From Pseudomonadota bacterium (GTDB lineage: Bacteria > Pseudomonadota > Alphaproteobacteria > Reyranellales > Reyranellaceae): a stretch of DNA of 50,532 nucleotides. The notes under the pieces were generated by a model. That model had not been told where the DNA came from. It saw nothing but the letters and a program-made list of their open reading frames with translations, and made no database searches. Position numbers and translations under genes: made by a program. The first letter of the stretch is position 1; the number at the start of each line of letters is the position of its first letter. The DNA lies in NCBI GenBank assembly GCA_018240685.1, contig JAFEFG010000023.1, positions 1 to 50,532 of the forward strand, given 5' to 3'. This document shows, in pieces, positions 43,476 to 50,532 of the stretch.

Positions 43476-44507
43476 CTACGCTTCGCCAGGCCGGTCGACC
43501 GTGCTGTACCAGGCCATGTAATCGACATACGTCATCGGCTTGTATCGCGGCGGCTTCGATGACGACGTGCAGCTGGGCATGCAATCCATGAGCCAGTCGC
43601 GATTGCAGTCGAGGAAGAACGGAAGTGCGTAGCGCTCCTCCGGCGAGAGGTTCACGACCTGGTGCGGCGTCGACATGCAGCGATCATTGCTCCAGCGGCG
43701 CAGCATGTTGCCGCTATTGATGACGAAGCTGCCGGGAATGGCCGGCGCGTCCGCCCAGGTGCCGTCGGTGAGCCGCACCTGAAGCCCCTGCACGCGGTTG
43801 TAGGGCAGCAGCGTCATGAAGCTGGTATCGGTGTGCGGCGGCAGCCCCTGCTTGTTCCCTTCGAGCGTCGCCTGCCGCGGATAGCGTGAGATCCGAAGCG
43901 TATACATGGGCTCGACGAACGCCTTGTCGAAGTAGTCCAGCGGCAGATCGAGTGCGCGCGCATAGAGCGGCAGCAGCGACTTGCCGAGCTTCTCCAGCGC
44001 CCGCATGTAGGTCACCATGGCCGCGCGGAAGCCGGGAGCGTCCGCCTCGGCGGGCCACAAGTTGGGTGAACGGAATCGCTTGCCCGCCAGGACATCCGGA
44101 TGATCGGGCGCCAGATCCGTCTTCATGAAATAGGATTCGGCCGCCGCTTCCTTCTTCGCCCGGTCGTTGAGATCGGAAGTCGCGCGGTTGTAGCGCGCGC
44201 CCAGCGGCGTGTAGCCGATGTTGTGCTCGTTCTTCGCCAGCACCGTCTTCTTTTCCGCAGGCATCGCGAAGAAGCGGCGAATTTGGCTGTAGGCCTCGTC
44301 GATGGTCTCTTGTGGAACGCCATGCCCGACGATCACGTAGAAGCCGACTTCTTCAAGAGCATGCCGCAGGGTTGATGCGGCCGCGTCCAGGGCCCCCGGC
44401 TCGCCGTTCAGGAACGGCGCGACATCGATGACAGGGATGGCCGGCGGCGCCTCTCCCATGCGGATGGGCTGTACCAGCGTCATGTACTCGGCGGCTTGAA
44501 CACTCAT
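43476..44507 (-). CDS. isopenicillin N synthase-like Fe(II)/2-oxoglutarate oxygenase
   Basis: This 343-residue oxygenase of the IPNS/2OG-Fe(II) family has an N-terminal DIOX_N-like part (IPVIDVAPFLNGEPGAL, VGFYVIVGHGV). Iron ligands are H225 and D227 in PPHTDTSFMTLL and H282 in STPHQVVN. The 2-oxoglutarate carboxylate-binding R-x-S motif is R292-Y-A294 here, with Ser replaced by Ala (ERYALPFFLD), so cosubstrate use may differ. It is first in the operon that includes the peptide importer and N-carbamoyl hydrolase, with GGAGGG before the ATG. The substrate could be the imported compound. The LysR gene lies upstream on the same strand. Confidence 0.9.
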   Translation of the reverse strand: MSVQAAEYMTLVQPIRMGEAPPAIPVIDVAPFLNGEPGALDAAASTLRHALEEVGFYVIVGHGVPQETIDEAYSQIRRFFAMPAEKKTVLAKNEHNIGYTPLGARYNRATSDLNDRAKKEAAAESYFMKTDLAPDHPDVLAGKRFRSPNLWPAEADAPGFRAAMVTYMRALEKLGKSLLPLYARALDLPLDYFDKAFVEPMYTLRISRYPRQATLEGNKQGLPPHTDTSFMTLLPYNRVQGLQVRLTDGTWADAPAIPGSFVINSGNMLRRWSNDRCMSTPHQVVNLSPEERYALPFFLDCNRDWLMDCMPSCTSSSKPPRYKPMTYVDYMAWYSTVDRPGEA

Positions 44508-44581
44508 GAGGACCCTCCGTTCCCGTTGCACAGGCTACGCAGCGTCCAAGAAGGCGTCGATTGCCGTTCCGTCGGCTCCCC

Positions 44582-44596
44582 TTAACTGTTTGTTAA
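44582..44596. promoter_or_regulatory. LysR-type box TTAAC-N5-GTTAA
   Basis: TTAAC-TGTTT-GTTAA is a perfect 15-bp dyad containing T-N11-A, the LysR-family consensus. It is 75 bases upstream of the oxygenase ATG, in the 154-base gap after the LysR gene, the right place for an activator site of the catabolic operon. Confidence 0.5.
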
Positions 44597-44661
44597 CGAC
44601 AACGCGGAGCGCGCCCAAGAAACGAGCAGTCGACGACACTCCTGATCGAGAGAGCGCCACA

Positions 44662-45573
44662 TCAGCGATCGGAGATGAGGCCGAAACCACGCCTCGCGAG
44701 GATCTCGCGCAACGCCACAATGAACGCTTCGGCTGCCGGCGAGAGCGGTTCGGTCCTCGCATGCACGAGATCGGCGACGATTTCCGGTGCCTTGTCGACA
44801 GGCCGAATCACGAAGTCCGCTCCCGGCCAGGCTTCAAGCGAGAATTCGTCGACGAATGCGACGCCGAACCCGGTCTGGACGATGGCGCAGGCGTTCTGCG
44901 GCGAGCCCACCTCGATCGCCACGTTGAGCGGTTCGTTCGCTTCCAGGAACATCTGCTCGATGCGCATGCCGAACGGCGTGTCCGGTGGGTAGGAGATCAA
45001 CGGGAAGGGTCGCATCTCTTTGAGGCGGATCGTCGCCAACCGGGCAAGCGGATGGTCGGCCGGACAGATGCAGACGATGCGGCTCTTCGCGATCGGTGCC
45101 GTATGCAGATGAGGATGATCGACCGGCAGGATCGATACGCCGATCTCGGTCTGACGGTTGAGCAGCCTTTCCTTCAGATGCTGATGGTTCAGCGCCTGGA
45201 AGTTGATGCGGACCGCCGCATGGTCGCGCCGAAAGCGCGCAATGGCGGCCGGGACCAGCATCTGGCCAATGCTGGGACTGGCAACGATGTTCAGCACGCC
45301 GTGCCGTCTTTGTCCGAGCTCGCGCGTCAGGCGCTCGACCCTCTGCACACCGCGATGGACGAGTTCCACTTCATGCAGCAGGCGTTGTGCCTCCGATGTC
45401 GGGTGCACGCGGCCCTTGATCCGTTCGAACAGCGGGAAGCCCAGCCTGCTCTCCGTATAGGAAAGCAGGCGGCTCACCGCTGGCGGAGAGACATGCAGCA
45501 AGCGGGAAGCGTCGCTGATCGAGCCTGTCATCATGATTGCCCGGAAGACCTCGATCTGGCGCAAATTCATCAC
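44662..45573 (-). CDS. LysR-family transcriptional regulator
   Basis: This 303-residue LTTR has an N-terminal winged helix-turn-helix MMNLRQIEVFRAIMMTGSIS and DASRLLHVSPPAVSRLLSYTE, then a linker helix and a periplasmic-binding-like inducer domain (LNIVASPSIGQMLVP, ICPADHPLARL, GFGVAFVDEF). It is probably the activator of the downstream oxygenase, importer and N-carbamoyl hydrolase genes, all on the same strand. The dyad between them supports this. The inducer is unknown. Confidence 0.93.
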   Translation of the reverse strand: MMNLRQIEVFRAIMMTGSISDASRLLHVSPPAVSRLLSYTESRLGFPLFERIKGRVHPTSEAQRLLHEVELVHRGVQRVERLTRELGQRRHGVLNIVASPSIGQMLVPAAIARFRRDHAAVRINFQALNHQHLKERLLNRQTEIGVSILPVDHPHLHTAPIAKSRIVCICPADHPLARLATIRLKEMRPFPLISYPPDTPFGMRIEQMFLEANEPLNVAIEVGSPQNACAIVQTGFGVAFVDEFSLEAWPGADFVIRPVDKAPEIVADLVHARTEPLSPAAEAFIVALREILARRGFGLISDR

Positions 45574-45848
45574 TGAGTTCCAACGCGATGCGATACCGAA
45601 GCGACATTCGCGTCGCCTTCACCTCCTCCTGCAATTTTCAGGGGCGCATTGGGCCGAAACCCTCCATTCATGCATGGCTGCTGCCCTCATCCGCTGCAAA
45701 TACATGTCGAACTGCTGCATGAGATTGTGGCGTCCGGCTACCGAGACGCTGGAATTCATCGAATTTCATTGCTGCTGAAGGACTTCCACCGTTGCGCCCT
45801 GAAGCTGCCTTGATCACCTCCTATGAAGAATCACGGTGGATGAATTTT

Positions 45849-45911
45849 CCGCACTAGGAAAGCAAATACATTGCTTACCCAATGAAGGAGGAGCATTGTT
45901 TGATAGTGCGG
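45849..45911 (+). promoter_or_regulatory. nested inverted repeats forming a possible three-helix RNA
   Basis: Outer arms CCGCACTA (45849-45856) and TAGTGCGG (45904-45911) enclose two hairpins: AAGCAA-ATACA-TTGCTT (45860-45876) and CAATG-AAGGAGGAG-CATTG (45880-45898). The loop of the second holds a perfect Shine-Dalgarno sequence. This is the pattern of a three-way junction that would hide or present a ribosome site. It could serve a 16-codon TTG-initiated leader frame (45896-45946). All pairings were found by eye. Confidence 0.4.
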
Positions 45912-45988
45912 TAAACACTGACGGGTTCCGCATTGGCTGCAACTGATTTGCAATGATATAGCCCTAGCACTATTGGGGTTGTCCAAAG

Positions 45989-46011
45989 GCAGTTGTCTGT
46001 ATTGCAACTGC
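45989..46011 (+). promoter_or_regulatory. hairpin in the NRPS leader
   Basis: GCAGTTG (45989-45995) pairs with CAACTGC (46005-46011) around a 9-base loop. TTGCAAT (45948-45954) can instead pair with ATTGCAA (46001-46007), sharing bases 46005-46007, so the two structures are mutually exclusive. Confidence 0.4.
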
Positions 46012-46082
46012 GATTACATATAGTGAGAGGTGGTGGGACTACGTCAGGTTGAGCCGAGCTCGTTTGGGGAAGGGTGTGGGCA

Positions 46083-48011
46083 ATGGCTTGGGCGCGTTTC
46101 GGCGCAGTACCAGTGGGTGGTGCTGTCAGCCGGCATGGCCTCGACAATGAGGCCGGTACGAAGAACATCGCGGAAAGCATCGCGGGTCGCTTCGCTTGGC
46201 AGGCACAATCTGCAGCGGCAGCGGTAGCGCTTGTCTGCGACAGCGCAACTTTGACCTACGGCGAACTGGATCGTCGATCGAACCAGCTCGCCCGGCACTT
46301 GCAGCTTCAGGGTATCGGCCCCGGACATCTGATCGCTTTGCGGGCCAACCGCTCCTTCGCGTCGATCGAGGCTATCCTGGCGATCCTGAAATGCGGCGCC
46401 GCCTACGCCCCGTTGGATCCCGCGGCTCCGGCCGACCGGCTCGACTGGATGCTGCGCGACTGCGCCGCCGATCTGCTGCTTGCAGACGCCGCCTGCCCGA
46501 CCGGCCTGTCGCGTCCCGTCCTGACGATCGACAAGGCGCTGGCCGCCGCCGCGGCGCTCTCGCCCGAGCCGCTCGAAATCTCTGTCGGCCCGGATGCTCC
46601 CGCCTACGTGATGTACACGTCGGGCTCGACCGGTCACCCGAAGGGAGTCCAGGTGCCGCAGCGTGCCGTGCTCCGCCTCGTGACCGACCAGAACTATGCG
46701 CACTTCGCGGCCGACGAAGTATTCCTCCACGCAGCGCCGCTTGCCTTCGACGCCAGCACCTTCGAAATCTGGGGCGCCCTTCTCCACGGCGCACGGCTGG
46801 TCGTTCTCGACGAGGAAGGCGCATCGCTTCAGCGCATCGGCGAGACGATCCGGCGGCACCACGTCACTGCCGCCTGGTTTACGGCCGGACTTTTCCACCT
46901 GCTCGTGGAGCACCGCCTCTCGGATCTTGCCGCCGTGCGCCAGATCCTGGCGGGCGGGGATGTCCTGTCCCCGACTCACGTGCGACGCGCGCTCGCGGCC
47001 CTGCCAAACTGCCAGTTGATCAATGGTTACGGTCCGACCGAGAACACCACCTTCACCTGCTGTTACCGCATCCCGCGCGAAGGCTGGGGGAATGGGGCGG
47101 TGCCGATCGGAACGCCGATCCATGGCACTTATGTCCGTCTCCTTGACGAATTGCTGGAACCGGTGGCCGCTGGCGACGTCGGGATGCTCTATGCCGGAGG
47201 GAGCGGCCTCGCGACCGGCTATATAGGTGCCGCACGCCGATCGTCGGACAGCTTCATTCCCGATCCATTCCGGCCCGGCGCGATGCTCTATCGAACCGGC
47301 GACCTCGCCCGCTTGCGCCCCGATGGCGGCTTCGATTTCCTCGGCCGGCGCGACCGTCAAGTGAAGGTCGACGGCAAGCGCATCGAACTCACCGAGATCG
47401 AAGAGGCCTTGCGCGGCATCCCCGATGTCGCGGACGCCGCTGTGACGCTGTCGCGAGACGGCGGCGACATGCCCAGCCTCACCGGCTACGTCAAGGCGAA
47501 GCCTTCCGTCGGTAACCGCAATGCGCTGCGGGTCGCCGTCAGAACGGCGCTGGCACGGACGCTGCCGGCATGGATGCAGCCGTCCCAACTTGTCGTTCTC
47601 GACGAATTCCCGCTGAACGCCAACGGCAAGGTCGATCATGCCCGTCTGGCCGAGCAGCGGCCGGCGGCCGCGCCACCACCGGCAGCAGCAGCTCCGCTGA
47701 ACGACACCGAGACGGTGCTGAGCGGCATCCTCGCGCGTGTGCTCGGTGTGCGCGACATCGGTCCGGATACCAACTTCTTCGAACTCGGCGCCACATCGTT
47801 GAAGCTCGTCGAAGTCCACGCCGAACTCGAACGCGTCCGGCCCGGCACGCCTCTGTTGATGCTGTTCCGCTATCCCACCCTGCGTGGGCTTGCCGGCGCC
47901 ATCGATGGCAGCAAGGCATCGGTGGCGTCCGACGGGATGGATGCCCGTGCGAGAGCTCAGCGGCGGGCTCTCGCGTTGCGTCGCCTCCTGACACGGAATG
48001 CTTCAGCATGA
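46083..48011 (+). CDS. NRPS adenylation-thiolation didomain, valine-like specificity
   Basis: This 642-residue stand-alone loading module has no condensation domain. Adenylation motifs in order: LTYGELDRRSNQLARHL, A3 YTSGSTGHPKGV, A4 FDASTFEIWGALLHG, A5 NGYGPTENTTF, A7 YRTGDLA, A8 GRRDRQVKVDGKRIELTEIE, A10 Lys in NANGKVDH. By alignment to GrsA, the pocket residues read D-A-F-W-L-G-G-T-F-K, one change from the DAFWIGGTFK code linked to valine. A thiolation domain follows with the phosphopantetheine Ser572 in LGATSLKLVE. The start could also be a GTG 9 bases upstream. Its stop overlaps the KS-AT gene start (ATGA), so the amino acid is probably passed to the ketosynthase. Confidence 0.92.
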   Translation: MAWARFGAVPVGGAVSRHGLDNEAGTKNIAESIAGRFAWQAQSAAAAVALVCDSATLTYGELDRRSNQLARHLQLQGIGPGHLIALRANRSFASIEAILAILKCGAAYAPLDPAAPADRLDWMLRDCAADLLLADAACPTGLSRPVLTIDKALAAAAALSPEPLEISVGPDAPAYVMYTSGSTGHPKGVQVPQRAVLRLVTDQNYAHFAADEVFLHAAPLAFDASTFEIWGALLHGARLVVLDEEGASLQRIGETIRRHHVTAAWFTAGLFHLLVEHRLSDLAAVRQILAGGDVLSPTHVRRALAALPNCQLINGYGPTENTTFTCCYRIPREGWGNGAVPIGTPIHGTYVRLLDELLEPVAAGDVGMLYAGGSGLATGYIGAARRSSDSFIPDPFRPGAMLYRTGDLARLRPDGGFDFLGRRDRQVKVDGKRIELTEIEEALRGIPDVADAAVTLSRDGGDMPSLTGYVKAKPSVGNRNALRVAVRTALARTLPAWMQPSQLVVLDEFPLNANGKVDHARLAEQRPAAAPPPAAAAPLNDTETVLSGILARVLGVRDIGPDTNFFELGATSLKLVEVHAELERVRPGTPLLMLFRYPTLRGLAGAIDGSKASVASDGMDARARAQRRALALRRLLTRNASA

Positions 48012-50532
48012 CCCTGCCCGAGAACGCGATCGCCATCATTGGCATGGCCGGCCGGTTTCCCGGTGCCGACGATGTCGGGCAGTTCTGGCGCAATCTGCGC
48101 GCCGGCACGACGTCGACCCGCCACTTCTCCGATGCGGAGCTCGAGGACAGTTTCCCCTCTGACATCCGCAACGATCCGCGCTTCGTGCGAGCGCGGCCTA
48201 TCCTCGACAACGTTGATCGCTTCGATGCCGAGTTCTTCGGCATGCTGCCGCGCGAGGCGGCCCTCATCGATCCGCAACACCGGCTGCTTCTCGAGTGCGC
48301 ATGGCAGGCCCTGGAGAACGGCGGCTACGATCCCTCCCGCTATCGCGGCGCAGTCGGCGTCTTCGCAGGTTGCAGCTTCGACACCTACCTCCTGACCCAC
48401 GTTCTCGCCGAACGGCTCGATCCCGACCGCTTCGCGAGCGATTACCAGGTCGGCTCGTATGACGCCTTGCTGGGCGCCCTGCCCGACACGCTGGCGACAC
48501 GAATCGCCTACCGGCTCGGCCTGCGCGGGCCGGCAGCGACCGTCCAGAGTGCCTGTTCGACGTCGCTGCTTGCGGTCGCTCAAGCCTGCCAGAGCCTGCT
48601 GCTCTATCAATCGGACATGGCTCTCGCGGGCGGCGTCTCCATCACCTTCCCGCAGAAGCGCGGCTACCTCTATCAGGAAGGCGGCATGGTCTCGCCGGAC
48701 GGCATATGCCGTCCCTTCGATGCCAACGCCGCCGGCACCATCTTCGGCGACGGCGCGGCGATGGTGCTCCTGAAGCGCCTGGCCGATGCGGTCGAGGATC
48801 GCGACCATATCTATGCCGTCATCCGCGGCAGCGCTGTCAACAACGACGGCAATGACAAGGTCGGGTTCACGGCACCCAGCGTGCAGGGACAGGCGGATGT
48901 CATCGCCCTGGCGCTGGCGTCAGCCGACGTCGATCCCGCCACGATCGGTTATGTCGAGTGCCACGGCACGGCAACACCGCTCGGCGACCCGATCGAGTTC
49001 GCCGGCCTCGTCCAGGGGTTCGGCGTCGGCACTGTCGAGCACCCGTTCTGCGCGCTCGGCTCGGCCAAGGCCAATATCGGCCATCTCGATGTTGCGTCGG
49101 GTGTAACCGGCCTCATCAAGACCGCGCTCGCACTGCACAAGCGCGAGATCCCGCCGCTCGCCAACTTCCGGGCACCGAATCCGCATATCGATGCAACCGG
49201 CAGCCCCTTCTATTTTCCGACCAGTCCTCAACCCTGGGCCGCAACCGGCTCGCCGAGACGCGCCGGCGTGAGCTCTTTCGGCGTGGGCGGCACCAACGTT
49301 CACATCGTCCTGGAAGAAGCGCCCGTCGTCGCGGCCGCTCACGGAGAGACGCCGCGCCGTGTCGTGCTGCCACTCTCTGCCCGCAACGACGCAGCGCTTG
49401 GCGAGATGGCTCGGGCCTTGGCGGACAGCCTCGCCGCTGAAGAGACAACGGCACTCACGGACGTCGCCTACACGTTGCAGGCGGGTCGCCATCGCTTCGA
49501 CCGGCGTGCCGCCGTTGCCTGCGGCTCACGCGAGGAAGCGATCCAGGCGCTGCGCAATTTGTCCGCTGCCGCACGGGGCACAGACGCAGCATCAAGGCTG
49601 GTTTTCATGTTCCCCGGACAAGGCGCGCAGTACGCGGGGATGGCGCGCGATCTCTACCGGGATCATCCGGCATTTGCCGCGCTGCTCGACGAAGGCATCG
49701 CCATCGTCTCGCCGATCGTTGGCGACGGCCTGCGGGAACAGCTTCTCGACCCCAACGCCACGGGGGGCAACGCAACGCTGCTGGCCCAGCCGGCATTGTT
49801 CATCCTCGAGGTGGCACTGGCGCGGCTGTGGATGTCCTGGGGCCTACGGCCCGACGCGATGGTGGGCCACAGCGTCGGCGAATTTGCTGCAGCCTGCATC
49901 GCAGGCGTCTTTTCTTTCGAGGACGGCTGCCGGCTGGTCGCCATGCGGGCGCAGATCATGCAGCGGATGGCGCCGGGCGCGATGTTGGCCGTCCGCCTGC
50001 CCGAACGCGAACTCTCGGTGGAACTGGGCGATACGCTCGATCTCGCCGCGATCAATGCGCCGTCGCTGTCCGTCGCCTCCGGACCGACGCAGGAAATCGA
50101 AGCCCTCGAACGACGGCTGACGGCCCGGGACGTGTCCTTCCGGCGTCTCGCGACATCGCATGCATTCCATTCGCGTGCGCTGGACCCCGTACTGCCCGAG
50201 ATCGAACAGGCAGCTCGCGCCACGAATCTGCAGGCGCCGCAACTCTCTATCGCCTCTTGCGTCACAGGCGACTGGATCGACGTGGCACAGACCACCGATC
50301 CCGCCTATTGGGTCCGGCACGGCCGGGCGCCCGTCCGCTTCGCCGACGCCCTCGCGACGGCTGCTTCGGGCGGCCGAACCTTCCTGCTCGAAGTCGGCCC
50401 CGGTCATGCGCTTTCGGCGCTGGCATCCCAGGCTCTGGAACGCTCGGCGCTGGCCGGTACTGCCGCGAGCCTCGAGCAAGACGACGACGGCGCTCCGATG
50501 GCCGCCCTCGCAGCACTCTGGACAGCGGGCTT
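48008..50532 (+). CDS. type I polyketide synthase, KS-AT (partial, runs off the window)
   Basis: The first 841 codons of a modular PKS are present, with no frameshift when read through. Ketosynthase: IIGMAGRFPGADDVGQFW, active Cys183 in SACSTSLLA, His319 in ECHGTATPLGDP and His359 in KANIGHLD. A linker leads to an acyltransferase with FPGQGAQY, active Ser622 in GHSVGEFAAA and HAFHS (718-722), which predicts malonyl-CoA as extender. Further domains (KR, ACP and others) would be beyond the right edge. Since the gene is coupled to the A-T didomain, the KS likely extends an aminoacyl starter, giving an amino-acid-polyketide hybrid. Confidence 0.94.
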   Translation, partial: MTLPENAIAIIGMAGRFPGADDVGQFWRNLRAGTTSTRHFSDAELEDSFPSDIRNDPRFVRARPILDNVDRFDAEFFGMLPREAALIDPQHRLLLECAWQALENGGYDPSRYRGAVGVFAGCSFDTYLLTHVLAERLDPDRFASDYQVGSYDALLGALPDTLATRIAYRLGLRGPAATVQSACSTSLLAVAQACQSLLLYQSDMALAGGVSITFPQKRGYLYQEGGMVSPDGICRPFDANAAGTIFGDGAAMVLLKRLADAVEDRDHIYAVIRGSAVNNDGNDKVGFTAPSVQGQADVIALALASADVDPATIGYVECHGTATPLGDPIEFAGLVQGFGVGTVEHPFCALGSAKANIGHLDVASGVTGLIKTALALHKREIPPLANFRAPNPHIDATGSPFYFPTSPQPWAATGSPRRAGVSSFGVGGTNVHIVLEEAPVVAAAHGETPRRVVLPLSARNDAALGEMARALADSLAAEETTALTDVAYTLQAGRHRFDRRAAVACGSREEAIQALRNLSAAARGTDAASRLVFMFPGQGAQYAGMARDLYRDHPAFAALLDEGIAIVSPIVGDGLREQLLDPNATGGNATLLAQPALFILEVALARLWMSWGLRPDAMVGHSVGEFAAACIAGVFSFEDGCRLVAMRAQIMQRMAPGAMLAVRLPERELSVELGDTLDLAAINAPSLSVASGPTQEIEALERRLTARDVSFRRLATSHAFHSRALDPVLPEIEQAARATNLQAPQLSIASCVTGDWIDVAQTTDPAYWVRHGRAPVRFADALATAASGGRTFLLEVGPGHALSALASQALERSALAGTAASLEQDDDGAPMAALAALWTAG

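Larger units (their letters stand above)
45574..46082. other. ~500-bp leader/intergenic region before the NRPS-PKS cluster
   Basis: No convincing gene is present and composition is clearly less GC-rich than the flanks. It holds several inverted repeats (see separate entries), a perfect Shine-Dalgarno AAGGAGG at 45885-45891 with only a TTG nearby, and a weak promoter-like pair TTGGCT (45933) and TATAGC (45957) 18 bases apart. The promoters for LysR and the biosynthetic genes should be here. Confidence 0.55.

Noticed and set aside
45933..45962. Sigma-54 (-24/-12) promoter before the NRPS gene
   Set aside because: TTGGC and TTGCA are present, but the GG and GC are 13 bases apart rather than 10.
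46044..47819. Long minus-strand open frame antisense to the NRPS gene
   Set aside because: It lies opposite a complete set of adenylation motifs and has the composition of an antisense shadow.

Overview
The window is about 50.5 kb of GC-rich DNA, roughly two thirds G+C by eye. It carries densely packed, operon-like genes with many 4-base ATGA/GTGA stop-start overlaps, GTG starts and small lipoproteins. Gene content (taurine/nitrate-type and polar amino acid ABC importers, N-carbamoyl-D-amino acid amidohydrolase, NodU-type carbamoyltransferase, NnrU, ATP-dependent PEP carboxykinase, hibernation factor with a cold shock tail) fits a metabolically versatile alphaproteobacterium of the Rhodospirillales/Hyphomicrobiales kind. 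That placement is inferred from gene content and base composition, not from a marker gene. I see no rRNA, tRNA, CRISPR array or insertion sequence.

Left part (1-16.3 kb): a TauD-like dioxygenase and crotonase pair; murein endopeptidase mepA translationally coupled to an LtrA-family membrane protein; an ABC-2 exporter with an aminotransferase upstream; a BamE-like small lipoprotein and an NnrU protein; a nitrate/sulfonate/taurine-type ABC importer divergent from a phthalate-type Rieske oxygenase; a hibernation factor fused to a cold shock domain and coupled to an alpha/beta hydrolase; and a luciferase-like monooxygenase followed by a second, fused alpha/beta hydrolase. At 16.3-18.1 kb is a short AT-rich islet with one secreted protein of unknown function, a small ORF and a decayed gene with two in-frame stops. 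It looks like transferred DNA inserted between housekeeping-like genes.

Middle (18.1-32.1 kb): a TIGR03084/DinB-type protein, a tiny lipoprotein, and then the most interesting locus. A membrane-anchored ferritin-like diiron protein overlaps a NodU/CmcH-type carbamoyltransferase, which overlaps a 64-residue DUF5989/SxtK-like membrane protein; two different membrane-anchored SGNH hydrolases follow. I propose that it makes or decorates a carbamoylated cell-surface or secreted product. After it come a HAD phosphatase, a bestrophin-like DUF4239 protein, pckA, a class III nucleotide cyclase, an acyl-CoA synthetase, a cold shock protein with a clear terminator, and a single-domain response regulator.

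Right part (32.2-45.6 kb): a catabolic block for N-carbamoyl/D-amino acid-like compounds. It has a polar amino acid ABC importer, an Asp/Glu/hydantoin racemase, a flavin reductase-like protein, an N-carbamoyl-D-amino acid hydrolase, a complete Dpp/Opp-type importer, an IPNS-like 2-oxoglutarate oxygenase and a LysR regulator with a good TTAAC-N5-GTTAA box next to the operon start. After a ~500 bp, less GC-rich leader with several inverted repeats, a hybrid NRPS-PKS cluster begins. A stand-alone A-T didomain with valine-type specificity residues is coupled to a KS-AT polyketide synthase that runs off the right edge.
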